From NCBI RefSeq assembly GCF_005405925.1, contig NZ_BJHV01000001.1, positions 1,116,001-1,180,000 on the forward strand: DNA of 64,000 nt, written 5' to 3'. Positions 19,490-26,915 of this stretch are shown here, in pieces. The notes below the pieces were generated by a model. It had not been told where the DNA came from. It saw only the letters and a list, made by a program, of their open reading frames with translations, and searched no databases. The stretch's first letter is position 1. Each line of letters opens with the position of its first letter. Position numbers and translations under genes: made by a program. The stretch comes from Streptomyces antimycoticus. Its GTDB lineage: Bacteria > Actinomycetota > Actinomycetes > Streptomycetales > Streptomycetaceae.

Positions 19490-20584
19490 ATGGAAGGCAA
19501 GACTGTCCCCGTGTCCGCTGACGCCGACACCAACACGGACGCCGGTGGTGGCGAACTCGTCCTGGTGACCGGAGGCAACGGCTATGTCGGCACCCATGTG
19601 ATCAGCGGCCTGCTGCGAAGCGGCCATCGGGTGCGCACCACGATCCGTTCGCACGGCCGGGCGGCGAGCGCCACCGCGAGCGTCCGGTCGGACGTCGCGG
19701 CATCCGGTGTCGATCCGGGTGGGCGGCTCGACATCGTCGGCGCCGACCTGACGGCGGACGACGGCTGGGACGACGCGGTGGCGGGGTGCACCCACGTCCT
19801 GCATGTCGCGTCGCCGTTCCCCTCCGTCCAGCCGGAAAACGAGGACGAGCTGATCGTCCCCGCACGGGACGGCACCCTGCGGGTGCTGCGGGCCGCCCGG
19901 GACCACGGTGTGCGCAGGGTCGTGATGACGTCCTCGTTCGCCGCGGTGGGATACAGCCCCAAGGACGGTGACACATACGACGAGAGCGACTGGACCGACC
20001 CCGCGGACGACAACCCGCCCTACATCCGGTCGAAGACCATCGCGGAGCTGGCCGCCTGGGATTTCGTGGCGAAGGAGGGAGACGGCCTGGAACTGACGGT
20101 GATCAACCCGAGCGGCATCTTCGGTCCGACGCTCGGCCCCCGGCTCTCCGCCTCGACGGAGCTCGTGAAGGCGATGCTGGAGGGGACGATGGAGGCCGCC
20201 CCTCGCATGCACTTCGGCATGGTGGACGTGCGCGATGTCGCCGACCTCCATCTGCGGGCCATGACCCATCCCGCCGCGGCCGGGCAGCGCTTCCTCGCCA
20301 GCGGCGAACGGGCCGTCAGCTTTCTGTGGATCGCCCGGGTACTGGCCGAGCACCTCGGAGAGCGCGCCGCCCGGGTACCCACGCATGAGGTGAGCGACGA
20401 AGAGCTACGGGAGGCCGCCCGCTCCGACCCGGCGCTGCGGGAAGCGGCCGGGCAAGCGGCGAAGGTACCGGTCATGCGCAACGAGAAGGCGCGTTCCGTC
20501 TTCGGCTGGACCCCGCGCGACCCGGTGACGACCATCCTCGACACCGCGGAGAGCCTGTTCCGCCTGGGCCTGGTGAAGGGCTGA
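19490..20584 (+). CDS. NAD(P)-dependent epimerase/dehydratase family protein (aldehyde / dihydroflavonol reductase-like)
   Basis: A 364-residue extended short-chain dehydrogenase: cofactor motif TGGNGYVGTHV (about residue 28), catalytic Ser in VVMTSSFAAVGY, and YIRSKTIAE giving the YxxxK pair. INPSGIFGPTLGP and the C-terminal SEKARSVFGW-like segment (NEKARSVFGWTPRDP) resemble dihydroflavonol-4-reductase and methylglyoxal/aldehyde reductase homologues. Start at ATG 19490 with AAAGGA upstream; GTG 19460 is in frame. Probably co-transcribed with the MerR gene and reducing an aldehyde or ketone stress metabolite. Confidence 0.88.
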   Translation: MEGKTVPVSADADTNTDAGGGELVLVTGGNGYVGTHVISGLLRSGHRVRTTIRSHGRAASATASVRSDVAASGVDPGGRLDIVGADLTADDGWDDAVAGCTHVLHVASPFPSVQPENEDELIVPARDGTLRVLRAARDHGVRRVVMTSSFAAVGYSPKDGDTYDESDWTDPADDNPPYIRSKTIAELAAWDFVAKEGDGLELTVINPSGIFGPTLGPRLSASTELVKAMLEGTMEAAPRMHFGMVDVRDVADLHLRAMTHPAAAGQRFLASGERAVSFLWIARVLAEHLGERAARVPTHEVSDEELREAARSDPALREAAGQAAKVPVMRNEKARSVFGWTPRDPVTTILDTAESLFRLGLVKG

Positions 20585-20610
20585 ACCGCCCCTGGCCCGT
20601 GCCGCACGCC

Positions 20611-20679
20611 CGCCATCCGCCGGTGTTCCGGCGCGCCATCCGCCGGTGTTCCGGCGCGCCATCCATCGGTGTTCCGGCG
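20611..20679. repeat. Three tandem 23-bp repeats
   Basis: Three consecutive 23-bp units of CGCCATCCGCCGGTGTTCCG plus GCG at 20611-20633, 20634-20656 and 20657-20679; the third differs at two positions. They lie just after the reductase stop. GCCGG/CCGGC elements could let the array fold, but no single hairpin dominates. Apart from these, 20585-20839 shows nothing recognisable. Confidence 0.85.
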
Positions 20680-20839
20680 CACCGGGCTCGGGTCCCGGCG
20701 GGGGCGGTAAGGTCGGCGTCATGAAGTGATGACCCGGCGCACCGATCGCGACCCGCGTGAACGCCGTCCGAGCCTGCGCTCCGGCGTCCGGCCGGTGTGT
20801 CCGCAGCACCCGTCATCCACTTCACACGATCGGATCCGT

Positions 20840-21598
20840 ATGACCGACATGACCGACGACATGTTCCTCGACGAGGTGGCCGAGCGGCTCGCCGCCCTGC
20901 CCGCCGTACGCGCCGTCACCCTCGGGGGCTCGCGTGCGCAAGGCACCCACACCCCGGAGAGCGACTGGGACCTGGCCGTGTACTACCGGGGCGGCTTCGA
21001 CCCGACCGATCTGCGGGCCATCGGCTGGGAGGGCGAGGTCTCCGAGATCGGCGAGTGGGGCGGTGGTGTCTTCAACGGGGGCGCCTGGCTGACGATCGAC
21101 GGACGGCGCGTGGACGTCCACTACCGCGACCTCGAGGTGGTGGAACACGAACTCGCCGAGTCCCGGCAGGGCCGCTTCCGCTGGGAGCCGCTGATGTTCC
21201 ACCTCGCGGGCATCCCCAGCTATCTCGTGGTGGCCGAACTCGCCCTCAACCAGGTGCTGCGCGGCGCCCTGCCCCGCCCCGAGTACCCGCAGGCGCTGCG
21301 CGAGGCGGCGCCTGCGGTGTGGCGCGGGCGCGCGGCTCTGACACTGCGGTATGCCTCGGCCTCGTACGTCGGACGTGGCCAGGCCACGGAGGTCGCGGGT
21401 GCGGTGGCGACCGCCGCCGTGCAGACGGCGCACGCGGTGCTGGCGGCGCGCGGTGAGTGGGCCACCAACGAGAAACGCCTCCTCCAGCGGGCGGGCCTGC
21501 GCGGTATCGACACGATCGTGGCAGGGCTGCGGCCGGAGCCCGCCGTCCTGGCCGAGGCGGTCGCCGATGCCGAGGCGCTGCTCGAAGCCGCCGGCTGA
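20840..21598 (+). CDS. Nucleotidyltransferase-domain protein (MNT / aminoglycoside-type)
   Basis: A 252-residue protein opening with the pol-beta nucleotidyltransferase signature GGSRAQGTHTPESDWDLAVYY, that is GS-x10-DxD, plus a third acidic residue in RRVDVHYRDLE. The rest is helical (REAAPAVWRGRAALTLRYASASY). It would transfer a nucleotide to a small molecule, RNA or protein, as in kanamycin nucleotidyltransferase or MNT toxin-antitoxin proteins. No HEPN partner gene is adjacent, so a toxin-antitoxin role is not supported. ATG at 20840 is followed closely by a second in-frame ATG (MTDM). Confidence 0.82.
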   Translation: MTDMTDDMFLDEVAERLAALPAVRAVTLGGSRAQGTHTPESDWDLAVYYRGGFDPTDLRAIGWEGEVSEIGEWGGGVFNGGAWLTIDGRRVDVHYRDLEVVEHELAESRQGRFRWEPLMFHLAGIPSYLVVAELALNQVLRGALPRPEYPQALREAAPAVWRGRAALTLRYASASYVGRGQATEVAGAVATAAVQTAHAVLAARGEWATNEKRLLQRAGLRGIDTIVAGLRPEPAVLAEAVADAEALLEAAG

Positions 21599-21620
21599 GC
21601 GGTGTCGTCCTGGGCACGCC

Positions 21621-22256
21621 TCAACCGAGTCCGTGTCGGTGTGCGTAGGCGATGGCCTGGCCGCGGTCCCGGCTGCCGGTCTTGGCGAAGACGCGGTTGA
21701 CATGGGTTTTGACGGTGGCTTCGCTGACGAACAGCGATCGGGCGATCTCGCGGTTGGACAGGCCCTTGGCCATGCAGATGAGCACTTCGGCCTCGCGTGC
21801 GGTCAGCCCGGCGGGCAGCTCCCGCGATCCGGCGGCGGGCTGCTGCCGGGCGAGCGCGACGAGGCGGGCGTGTACGGCGGGATCCAGGAGGGCCTGCCCG
21901 CGGGCGGCCGCCCGCAGTGCCCGATCGACGTCCTCGCGCCCGGCTTCCTTGGTGAGGTAGCCCAGGGCTCCGGCGGTGAGCGCCGCGTTGATCGATTCGT
22001 CGTCGATGAAGGTGGTCAGCACGACGACATGCGTCCCGGGATGGTCCATGGTGATGTGCCGCGTGGCTTCGATGCCGTCCATATGGGGCATGCGCAGGTC
22101 CATCAGCACCACGTCCGGGGAATGCTCGGCGACCGCGGCCAGGGCCTGCCGACCGTCGCCGACGGCGGCGACCACCTCGACCTCGGGCAGCCGCTCGCAG
22201 ATGGTGACCAATCCGTCGCGGACGATGGTCTGGTCGTCCACGATGACCACCTTCAC
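21621..22256 (-). CDS. NarL/LuxR-type response regulator
   Basis: 211 residues: receiver domain VVIVDDQTIVRDGL with phospho-acceptor Asp in VVLMDLRMPHMDG, conserved Thr in VVLTTF and Lys in YLTKEA. The C-terminal LuxR HTH is LTAREAEVLICMAKGLSNREIARSLFVSEATVKTHVNRVFAK. Its GTG start overlaps the kinase stop (GTGA, 22253-22256), so it is coupled to the upstream sensor kinase. The pair resembles DesK/NarX-type systems of streptomycetes. Target genes are unknown. Confidence 0.95.
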   Translation of the reverse strand: MKVVIVDDQTIVRDGLVTICERLPEVEVVAAVGDGRQALAAVAEHSPDVVLMDLRMPHMDGIEATRHITMDHPGTHVVVLTTFIDDESINAALTAGALGYLTKEAGREDVDRALRAAARGQALLDPAVHARLVALARQQPAAGSRELPAGLTAREAEVLICMAKGLSNREIARSLFVSEATVKTHVNRVFAKTGSRDRGQAIAYAHRHGLG

Positions 22257-23500
22257 GCCGGGACCTCCGCTTCCACTCTCCAGCCACCGGCTTTGGGGCC
22301 TGCGTCTTTGGGGCCTGCGTCTTTGGGGCCTGCGGCTTTGGGGCCTGCGTCTTTGGGACCTGCGTCTTTGGGACCTGCGGCGAGTGTGCCGCCGAGCAGT
22401 TCCACGCGCTCGCGCATGCCGGTGAGGCCGAAGCCACCGCCGGTCTCGGCAAGCGCTCCGGCCGGATCGACGCCAGATCGTACCGTCGCCTCATTGGTGA
22501 CCGTCAGGCGGGTGGACGCTTCGCCGAAGGCCAGGGTGACGGTGACGGCGGCGCCCGGTGCGTGCTTGCGCGTGTTGGTGAGCGCTTCCTGCGCGACTCG
22601 CAGCAGGGCTATTCCGGCCGCCGGCGGCAGCGGCCGTACGGACCCGGTGATCCGGAAGTCGGCGCCTTCGTCCGTGGCGAGGGCGGTGAGCTGTTCGTCG
22701 AGGGCGACCGGCTCCTCGCGCAGCGCCCGCACCGCCCGGCGGGTCTCGTCCAGGCCCTCCACGACCAGGCGGCGGGACCGGCCGATGGCGGCCCGCACCT
22801 CGTCGGTGCCGGCGCCGTCCTCGACGATGGAATCAAGAGCGGTGATCTGCACCGACAGCGCCGACAGCGTGTGGGCCAGCACATCGTGCACCTCCCGGGC
22901 GATCCGGTTGCGCTCGGCGAACAGCTCCGCGCGCTCGTGCTCGACGGCGCCGCGTTCCCACGCCACCGCCAGCTCGGCCTCGGACCGCAGCCGGTCCCGG
23001 CGCTGGCGGCGTACGACGCCCAGCAGCAGGCCGAACAGCGCGCCCACCCCCACGGCGGCGAGCCTCGCGACATCCTGCCCGTCGATGGCGAGGGCGATGA
23101 CGGCGGCCGCGATACCCAGGCCGGCCAGAGCCGTGGCGGGGAGCAGCCCCGCCAGCATGACGGCGCACATCGCGGCCACCCCCACGACCACCGCGCCGAA
23201 AGACGCCCACGCCCCCGCCACCCCGCCACAAACCGCCACCAGGGCCACCGCGCACACGCCGACCGTCGGCCGGTCTCTCCGCAGCCCCACCAGCCAGCCG
23301 ACCCAGCCCAGGCCCAGGCCCACGGTGACCACCAGCGCGACGAGGCCGTGGGCGTCGAGGCCGGGATGTGTCGCCTGCACCGCCCCGTAGATCAAGCCGC
23401 CCAAGGCGAGCAGGCCCACGGCCCATTCCCCGGTCGGCTCATTGACATCCCACCGGCCGGACGGTCCGCCGGGGCCCGAGCGGCGATCACCAGTACTCAT
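22253..23500 (-). CDS. Sensor histidine kinase, HisKA_3 (DesK/NarX-like) with repeat-expanded C-terminus
   Basis: 415 residues: N-terminal half with several membrane helices (WAVGLLALGGLIYGAV, LVALVVTVGLGLGWVGWLVGL, and a long hydrophobic block to about residue 160), then the dimerisation/phospho-acceptor segment ERNRIAREVHDVLAHTLSAL (His). The ATPase domain contains VAQEALTNTRKHAP and GGGFGLTGMRERVELLGGTL. Between the last ATPase strand and the final GGWRVEAEVPA lie six pentapeptide repeats of the form AGPKD/AGPKA encoded by 15-bp DNA repeats. Start ATG at 23500 (an upstream in-frame ATG is possible). Signal unknown. Confidence 0.93.
   Translation of the reverse strand: MSTGDRRSGPGGPSGRWDVNEPTGEWAVGLLALGGLIYGAVQATHPGLDAHGLVALVVTVGLGLGWVGWLVGLRRDRPTVGVCAVALVAVCGGVAGAWASFGAVVVGVAAMCAVMLAGLLPATALAGLGIAAAVIALAIDGQDVARLAAVGVGALFGLLLGVVRRQRRDRLRSEAELAVAWERGAVEHERAELFAERNRIAREVHDVLAHTLSALSVQITALDSIVEDGAGTDEVRAAIGRSRRLVVEGLDETRRAVRALREEPVALDEQLTALATDEGADFRITGSVRPLPPAAGIALLRVAQEALTNTRKHAPGAAVTVTLAFGEASTRLTVTNEATVRSGVDPAGALAETGGGFGLTGMRERVELLGGTLAAGPKDAGPKDAGPKAAGPKDAGPKDAGPKAGGWRVEAEVPA
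22291..22380 (-). repeat. Six 15-bp coding repeats in the sensor kinase tail
   Basis: Six consecutive 15-bp units of CTTTGGGGCCTGCGT (plus strand) with G/T and G/A variation, encoding GPKDA-type pentapeptides on the minus strand. The unit length keeps frame, so copy number can change without inactivating the kinase. Located just after the GGTL motif of the ATPase domain. Confidence 0.9.
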
Positions 23501-23568
23501 CCGACCAGCATGCCGCGCCCGTGACCTGCCCGGCCCCAGGGGCCACCGCTCACCCCGTGGCCCGTCGC

Positions 23569-24090
23569 TCACTGAACACCCAGCCGGCCCCGGTCCGAGG
23601 ACCCCAGGAGCGCCTCCCGTGCACGCCAGGCCACGATGACCGTGCGGGCGATCACCTCGGCAAGCGCCATCAGGAGAATCGCCGGGGCCCAGGCCGTCGG
23701 ATCAAGGTGGTAGTCGGTCGAGAAGCGGCCGATCGCCTCGTCGCCACCCTGCGTGGCGAACAGCTGGAAGGCCATACGGAAGCCGCAGCCCACCACCCAC
23801 AGCACGGCCGCCGTGGCCGTGGCGCGGGCGATGACCTCACCGGCGTCGTTGTGGTACACCCGGGTCAGCATCCCGGCCCCAGCGCCCAGAGCGAGCCCGA
23901 TCAGCGTCGTCGCCACGATCAGAAAGAGATCGTTGCCCGACGTCGGGATCTCGTGCAGGTACTTCGTCGCCGCCCATGCGACGAGCGCCACCGGGAGCAG
24001 CAGCGTCTTCGCCGTCAACCGTCGGCCACGCAGCTGCAGCAGCACCATGCCCACGAGGGCGATATCGATCAGCCAGTCCTTGATATCCAT
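23569..24090 (-). CDS. Four- or five-helix integral membrane protein of unknown function
   Basis: A 173-residue hydrophobic protein starting MDIKDWLIDIALVGMVLLQL, with further helices TLLLPVALVAWAATKYL, DLFLIVATTLIGLALGAGAGML, ATATAAVLWVVGCGFRMAF and WAPAILLMALAEVIARTVIV. The charged loop RVYHNDAGEVIARAT and the overall plan resemble small DUF1453-like membrane proteins of actinobacteria, but the match is by pattern only. A 17-bp palindrome (24137-24153) lies 47 bp upstream. It follows the two-component genes on the same strand 69 bp upstream of the kinase start; a link is possible but not shown. Confidence 0.75.
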   Translation of the reverse strand: MDIKDWLIDIALVGMVLLQLRGRRLTAKTLLLPVALVAWAATKYLHEIPTSGNDLFLIVATTLIGLALGAGAGMLTRVYHNDAGEVIARATATAAVLWVVGCGFRMAFQLFATQGGDEAIGRFSTDYHLDPTAWAPAILLMALAEVIARTVIVAWRAREALLGSSDRGRLGVQ

Positions 24091-24136
24091 GCCGTCATGC
24101 TCGGCCGGAGCCCCTGTCGCACACGTCAACCCACAG

Positions 24137-24153
24137 GTCCACCCCGGGTGGAC
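24137..24153. promoter_or_regulatory. 17-bp palindrome upstream of the membrane-protein gene
   Basis: GTCCACCCCGGGTGGAC has perfect 8-bp arms about one base. It lies between the membrane-protein gene (start 24090) and the end of the EamA gene (24268), both on the minus strand. It could be an operator for the former or part of a terminator for the latter. Confidence 0.4.
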
Positions 24154-24267
24154 ATGAGCCTCCACCCACACCCGAGCACCGCGCGGTGAGCGGTGGCGTC
24201 ATGCCAGCCGGGACGGGACCCCGTCAGCCGTGTCGCGCACCGGCCGTCGGCGGCGGTACGCGGTCCT

Positions 24268-25158
24268 TCAGCCGCGCCGGGTGAGGATGCTCAGTGTGTT
24301 GGCCGCGACGATGGCGCCTATGCTCGTCCACTCCGTCCAGCCCAGGTTCTGCCCCAGGCCGACCCAGCCCACCAGGGCGGCGAGGACGGGGTTGACGCTC
24401 ATGAAGAGCCCGAACGCCTGGGCGGGCACACGGCGCAGGGTGAACAGGTCCGCGAGGTACGGCACGGCCGAGGAGAGAACGCCCGCGGTGACGGCGTACG
24501 CCACGGCACTCGCGGTCGGCGGCTGATGGACGGCGACGGCGATCCCGACCGGCAGGAACATCAGGGCGGAGAGCCCCGCGGCCGCGGCCGACCCCTGAGC
24601 GCCGGGGACCCGTCGGCCCACGGTGCGGTTGAGCAGGATGTACGACGCCCAGCACACGGCGGCCAGCAGCCCGAGCCCCATGCCCAGGTAGTCGGCCGAG
24701 GGCCGCGGGCGCATCAGTGTCACCACGGCGGCCGCCGCGACCAGCGCACAGCACGCGTCCGCCCGGCGCCGTGAGGTGGCCAGCGCGATGCACAGCGGGC
24801 CGAGGAACTCCAGGGTCACCGCCAGCCCGAGGCCGATGCGGTCGATGGCGGTGTACAGGGAGAGGTTCATGGTGCCGAACACCACGGCAAGACCCACCAC
24901 CGGCCGCCACTGCCACCAGGTGAAGCTCCGCAGCCGGGGCCTGCCGACGGCCAGCAGGACGATCGCGGCCACGTACTGGCGGACGGCGACGACCCCGACC
25001 GGGCCGAGGACGGGGAAGGCGTGAGAGCCGATCGCGGCGCCGGTCTGGTTGGACAGACCGCTGCCGATCATCGTGGCAACACCGGCGAACCGCCGCCCGG
25101 TCGGCTGCTGCTCCGGGACTGGGTCCGGGCTCGGTCCCGGTCCCAGGTCCGCATCCAT
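24268..25158 (-). CDS. EamA/RhtA-family (DMT superfamily) exporter
   Basis: 296 residues, about ten transmembrane helices in two EamA repeats. Recognisable pieces are SNQTGAAIGSHAFPVLGPVGVVAVRQ, LEFLGPLCIALATSRR, WASYILLNRTVGRRVPG and FGLFMSVNPVLAALVGWVGLGQNL, closely following the RhtA threonine/homoserine exporter pattern. The N-terminal 20 residues are Pro-rich; the start at ATG 25158 is uncertain because the frame is open to 25281. Divergent from a LysR gene with its box at 25313-25327, so probably LysR-activated. Likely exports amino acids or small metabolites. Confidence 0.88.
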   Translation of the reverse strand: MDADLGPGPSPDPVPEQQPTGRRFAGVATMIGSGLSNQTGAAIGSHAFPVLGPVGVVAVRQYVAAIVLLAVGRPRLRSFTWWQWRPVVGLAVVFGTMNLSLYTAIDRIGLGLAVTLEFLGPLCIALATSRRRADACCALVAAAAVVTLMRPRPSADYLGMGLGLLAAVCWASYILLNRTVGRRVPGAQGSAAAAGLSALMFLPVGIAVAVHQPPTASAVAYAVTAGVLSSAVPYLADLFTLRRVPAQAFGLFMSVNPVLAALVGWVGLGQNLGWTEWTSIGAIVAANTLSILTRRG

Positions 25159-25312
25159 CCCGGGGCCCGGGTCGGAGTCGGCGGGAACCGAAGGGATCCG
25201 GTGTGCGGTTCCCGTCGATCGTGCGGCGGCGATACGTGACGCGGGAGCTGGTCGCATGCGTCGATCGTGCGCCGGGCCCACGCATGCACATAATGCGTTC
25301 GGTGTCTTATCT

Positions 25313-25327
25313 ATACGCTGGGCGTAT
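25313..25327. promoter_or_regulatory. LysR box overlapping the lysR start codon
   Basis: ATACGC-TGG-GCGTAT (25313-25327) is a perfect 15-bp inverted repeat containing the T-N11-A signature (T25314 to A25326) and running into the ATG at 25326. It is positioned for autoregulation and for control of the divergent EamA exporter 155 bp away. Confidence 0.75.
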
Positions 25328-26180
25328 GGATGTGGAGCTGCGGCAACTGCGCTGCCTCGTGGCGATCGTCGACGAGGGCACCTTCACCGACGCCGCCATC
25401 GCGCTCGGCGTCTCCCAGGCCGCCGTGTCCCGGACCCTGGCCTCGCTCGAACGCGCCCTGGGAACACGGCTGTTGCGGCGGACCTCCCGCGAAGTGACCC
25501 CGACGGGCACCGGGCTGCGCGTGGTGGCACACGCCCGGCGGGTGCTGGCGGAGGTGGACGGCCTGATCCGGGAGGCCATATCGGGCCACGCCCATCTGCG
25601 GATCGGCTACGCCTGGTCCGCGCTCGGCCGCCACACCCCCGCCTTCCAGCGCCGCTGGGCCCAGGCGTATCCCGAGACGGATCTGCACCTCGTCCGTGTG
25701 CATTCCGCGACCGCCGGACTGGCGGAGGGCATGTGTGACCTGGCCGTCGTGCGCAGACCCCTCGACGAGCGCCGCTTCGATTCCGCCATCGTCGGGCTGG
25801 AGCGGCGGCTGTGCGCCGTGGCCGCCGACGACCCCCTCGCCAGGCGCCGCTCGGTCCGGCTGGCCGACCTCAGCGGACGCACCCTGCTGGTCGACCGGCG
25901 GACCGGGACCACCACCGCGGAGCTGTGGCCGCCCGACTCCCGCCCGGCCACGGAGGAGACCCACGACGTGGAGGACTGGCTCACGGTGATCTCCGCGGGC
26001 CGCTGCGTCGGCATGACGGCGGAGTCCACCGCCAACCAGTACCCGAGGCCCGGAATCGCCTACCGGCCGGTCCGCGACGCCGAACCGATCGCGGTACGCC
26101 TCGCCTGGTGGCGGGACGACCCACACCCCGCCACCCAAACCGCGATCGAGCTGCTCACCACCCTCTACCGCAACGGCTGA
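25326..26180 (+). CDS. LysR-family transcriptional regulator
   Basis: 284 residues: N-terminal winged HTH MDVELRQLRCLVAIVDEGTF to SQAAVSRTLASLERALGTRLLRRTSREVTPT. The C-terminal type 2 periplasmic-binding-like effector domain starts near HLRIGYAWSALG and ends EPIAVRLAWWRDDPHPATQTAIELL. Start fixed by the conserved first helix; the transcript is probably leaderless because the LysR box overlaps the ATG. Divergent from the EamA exporter, whose substrate or a precursor is the likely inducer. Confidence 0.93.
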   Translation: MDVELRQLRCLVAIVDEGTFTDAAIALGVSQAAVSRTLASLERALGTRLLRRTSREVTPTGTGLRVVAHARRVLAEVDGLIREAISGHAHLRIGYAWSALGRHTPAFQRRWAQAYPETDLHLVRVHSATAGLAEGMCDLAVVRRPLDERRFDSAIVGLERRLCAVAADDPLARRRSVRLADLSGRTLLVDRRTGTTTAELWPPDSRPATEETHDVEDWLTVISAGRCVGMTAESTANQYPRPGIAYRPVRDAEPIAVRLAWWRDDPHPATQTAIELLTTLYRNG

Positions 26181-26243
26181 CCCCGCCCGGGGATGGACTG
26201 TTCCGGATAATCCAGTACGGATCGAATTGTTACCCTGGGCCAC

Positions 26244-26732
26244 ATGACCGCGATGGCGCCCACCCAGAACGAACCGGACCTGTCCTTCCTCCTCGACCAC
26301 ACCAGCCACGTCCTGCGCACCCACATGTCGGCCGCGCTCGCCGAGATCGGACTGACGGCACGGATGCACTGCGTACTGGTCCACGCTCTGGAGGAGGAGC
26401 GCACCCAGGCACAGCTCGCCGAGATCGGCGACATGGACAAGACCACGATGGTGGTGACGGTGGACGCCCTGGAGAAGGCGGGTCTCGCGGAGCGGCGCGC
26501 CTCGACCCGGGATCGCCGGGCGCGGATCGTCGCGGTGACCGAGGAGGGAGCGCGGATCGCCAAGCAGAGCCAGAACATCGTGGACGGCGTCCACCGGGAG
26601 GCGCTGGCGACACTCCCCGAGACCCAACGCGCCGCCCTGCTAAGGGCCTTGACCCGGCTGACGGAGGGGCATCTGGCCGCACCCGCCGAGAGCCCCCGCC
26701 CGGCCCGGCGGGCGCGCCAGAGCGAGAAGTAG
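26244..26732 (+). CDS. MarR-family transcriptional regulator
   Basis: 162 residues. The MarR core is TQAQLAEIGDMDKTTMVVTVDALEKAGLAERR with wing STRDRRARIVAVTEEG, and long N- and C-terminal dimerisation helices flank it. The final 15 residues are Arg/Pro-rich and disordered-looking. It lies 183 bp upstream of an MFS pump gene on the same strand, separated by a 12-bp repeat array and a hairpin, so it is the probable regulator of that pump. Start at ATG 26244 or 26253. Confidence 0.92.
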   Translation: MTAMAPTQNEPDLSFLLDHTSHVLRTHMSAALAEIGLTARMHCVLVHALEEERTQAQLAEIGDMDKTTMVVTVDALEKAGLAERRASTRDRRARIVAVTEEGARIAKQSQNIVDGVHREALATLPETQRAALLRALTRLTEGHLAAPAESPRPARRARQSEK

Positions 26733-26780
26733 CACCGCCCCCAGAGCCACGTCCTGACCCAAACCCGGCGCCACACCTGG

Positions 26781-26840
26781 AGCCACGAGCAGAGCCACGA
26801 GCGGAGCCACGAGTAGAGCCACGAGTAGAGCCACGAGTAG
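26781..26840. repeat. Five tandem 12-bp repeats between MarR and MFS genes
   Basis: Five consecutive 12-bp units AGCCACGAG(C/T)(A/G)G: units 1-2 end CAG and CGG, units 3-5 are identical (AGCCACGAGTAG). The period is close to one helical turn. It separates the MarR stop from the MFS promoter region and changes promoter spacing if copy number varies. Confidence 0.9.
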
Positions 26841-26878
26841 AGCCGAAACAAATAGTCTGCAACAAAACCATCTGCTAC

Positions 26879-26913
26879 GGTCACTCCTGTCGCGTCTACC
26901 GACAGGAGTGACC
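26879..26913 (+). promoter_or_regulatory. 14-bp inverted repeat enclosing the MFS ribosome-binding site
   Basis: GGTCACTCCTGTCG (26879-26892) and CGACAGGAGTGACC (26900-26913) are perfect arms around a 7-nt loop; the right arm contains the AGGAG Shine-Dalgarno and ends 2 nt before the MFS ATG at 26916. As DNA it could be a MarR operator; as RNA it would hide the ribosome site. The sequence alone does not decide between them. Confidence 0.75.
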
Positions 26914-26915
26914 GC

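Noticed and set aside
20840..21598. MNT/HEPN toxin-antitoxin system
   Set aside because: Only the nucleotidyltransferase is present; neither flank carries a HEPN-like small gene, and the protein is larger than typical MNT antitoxins.
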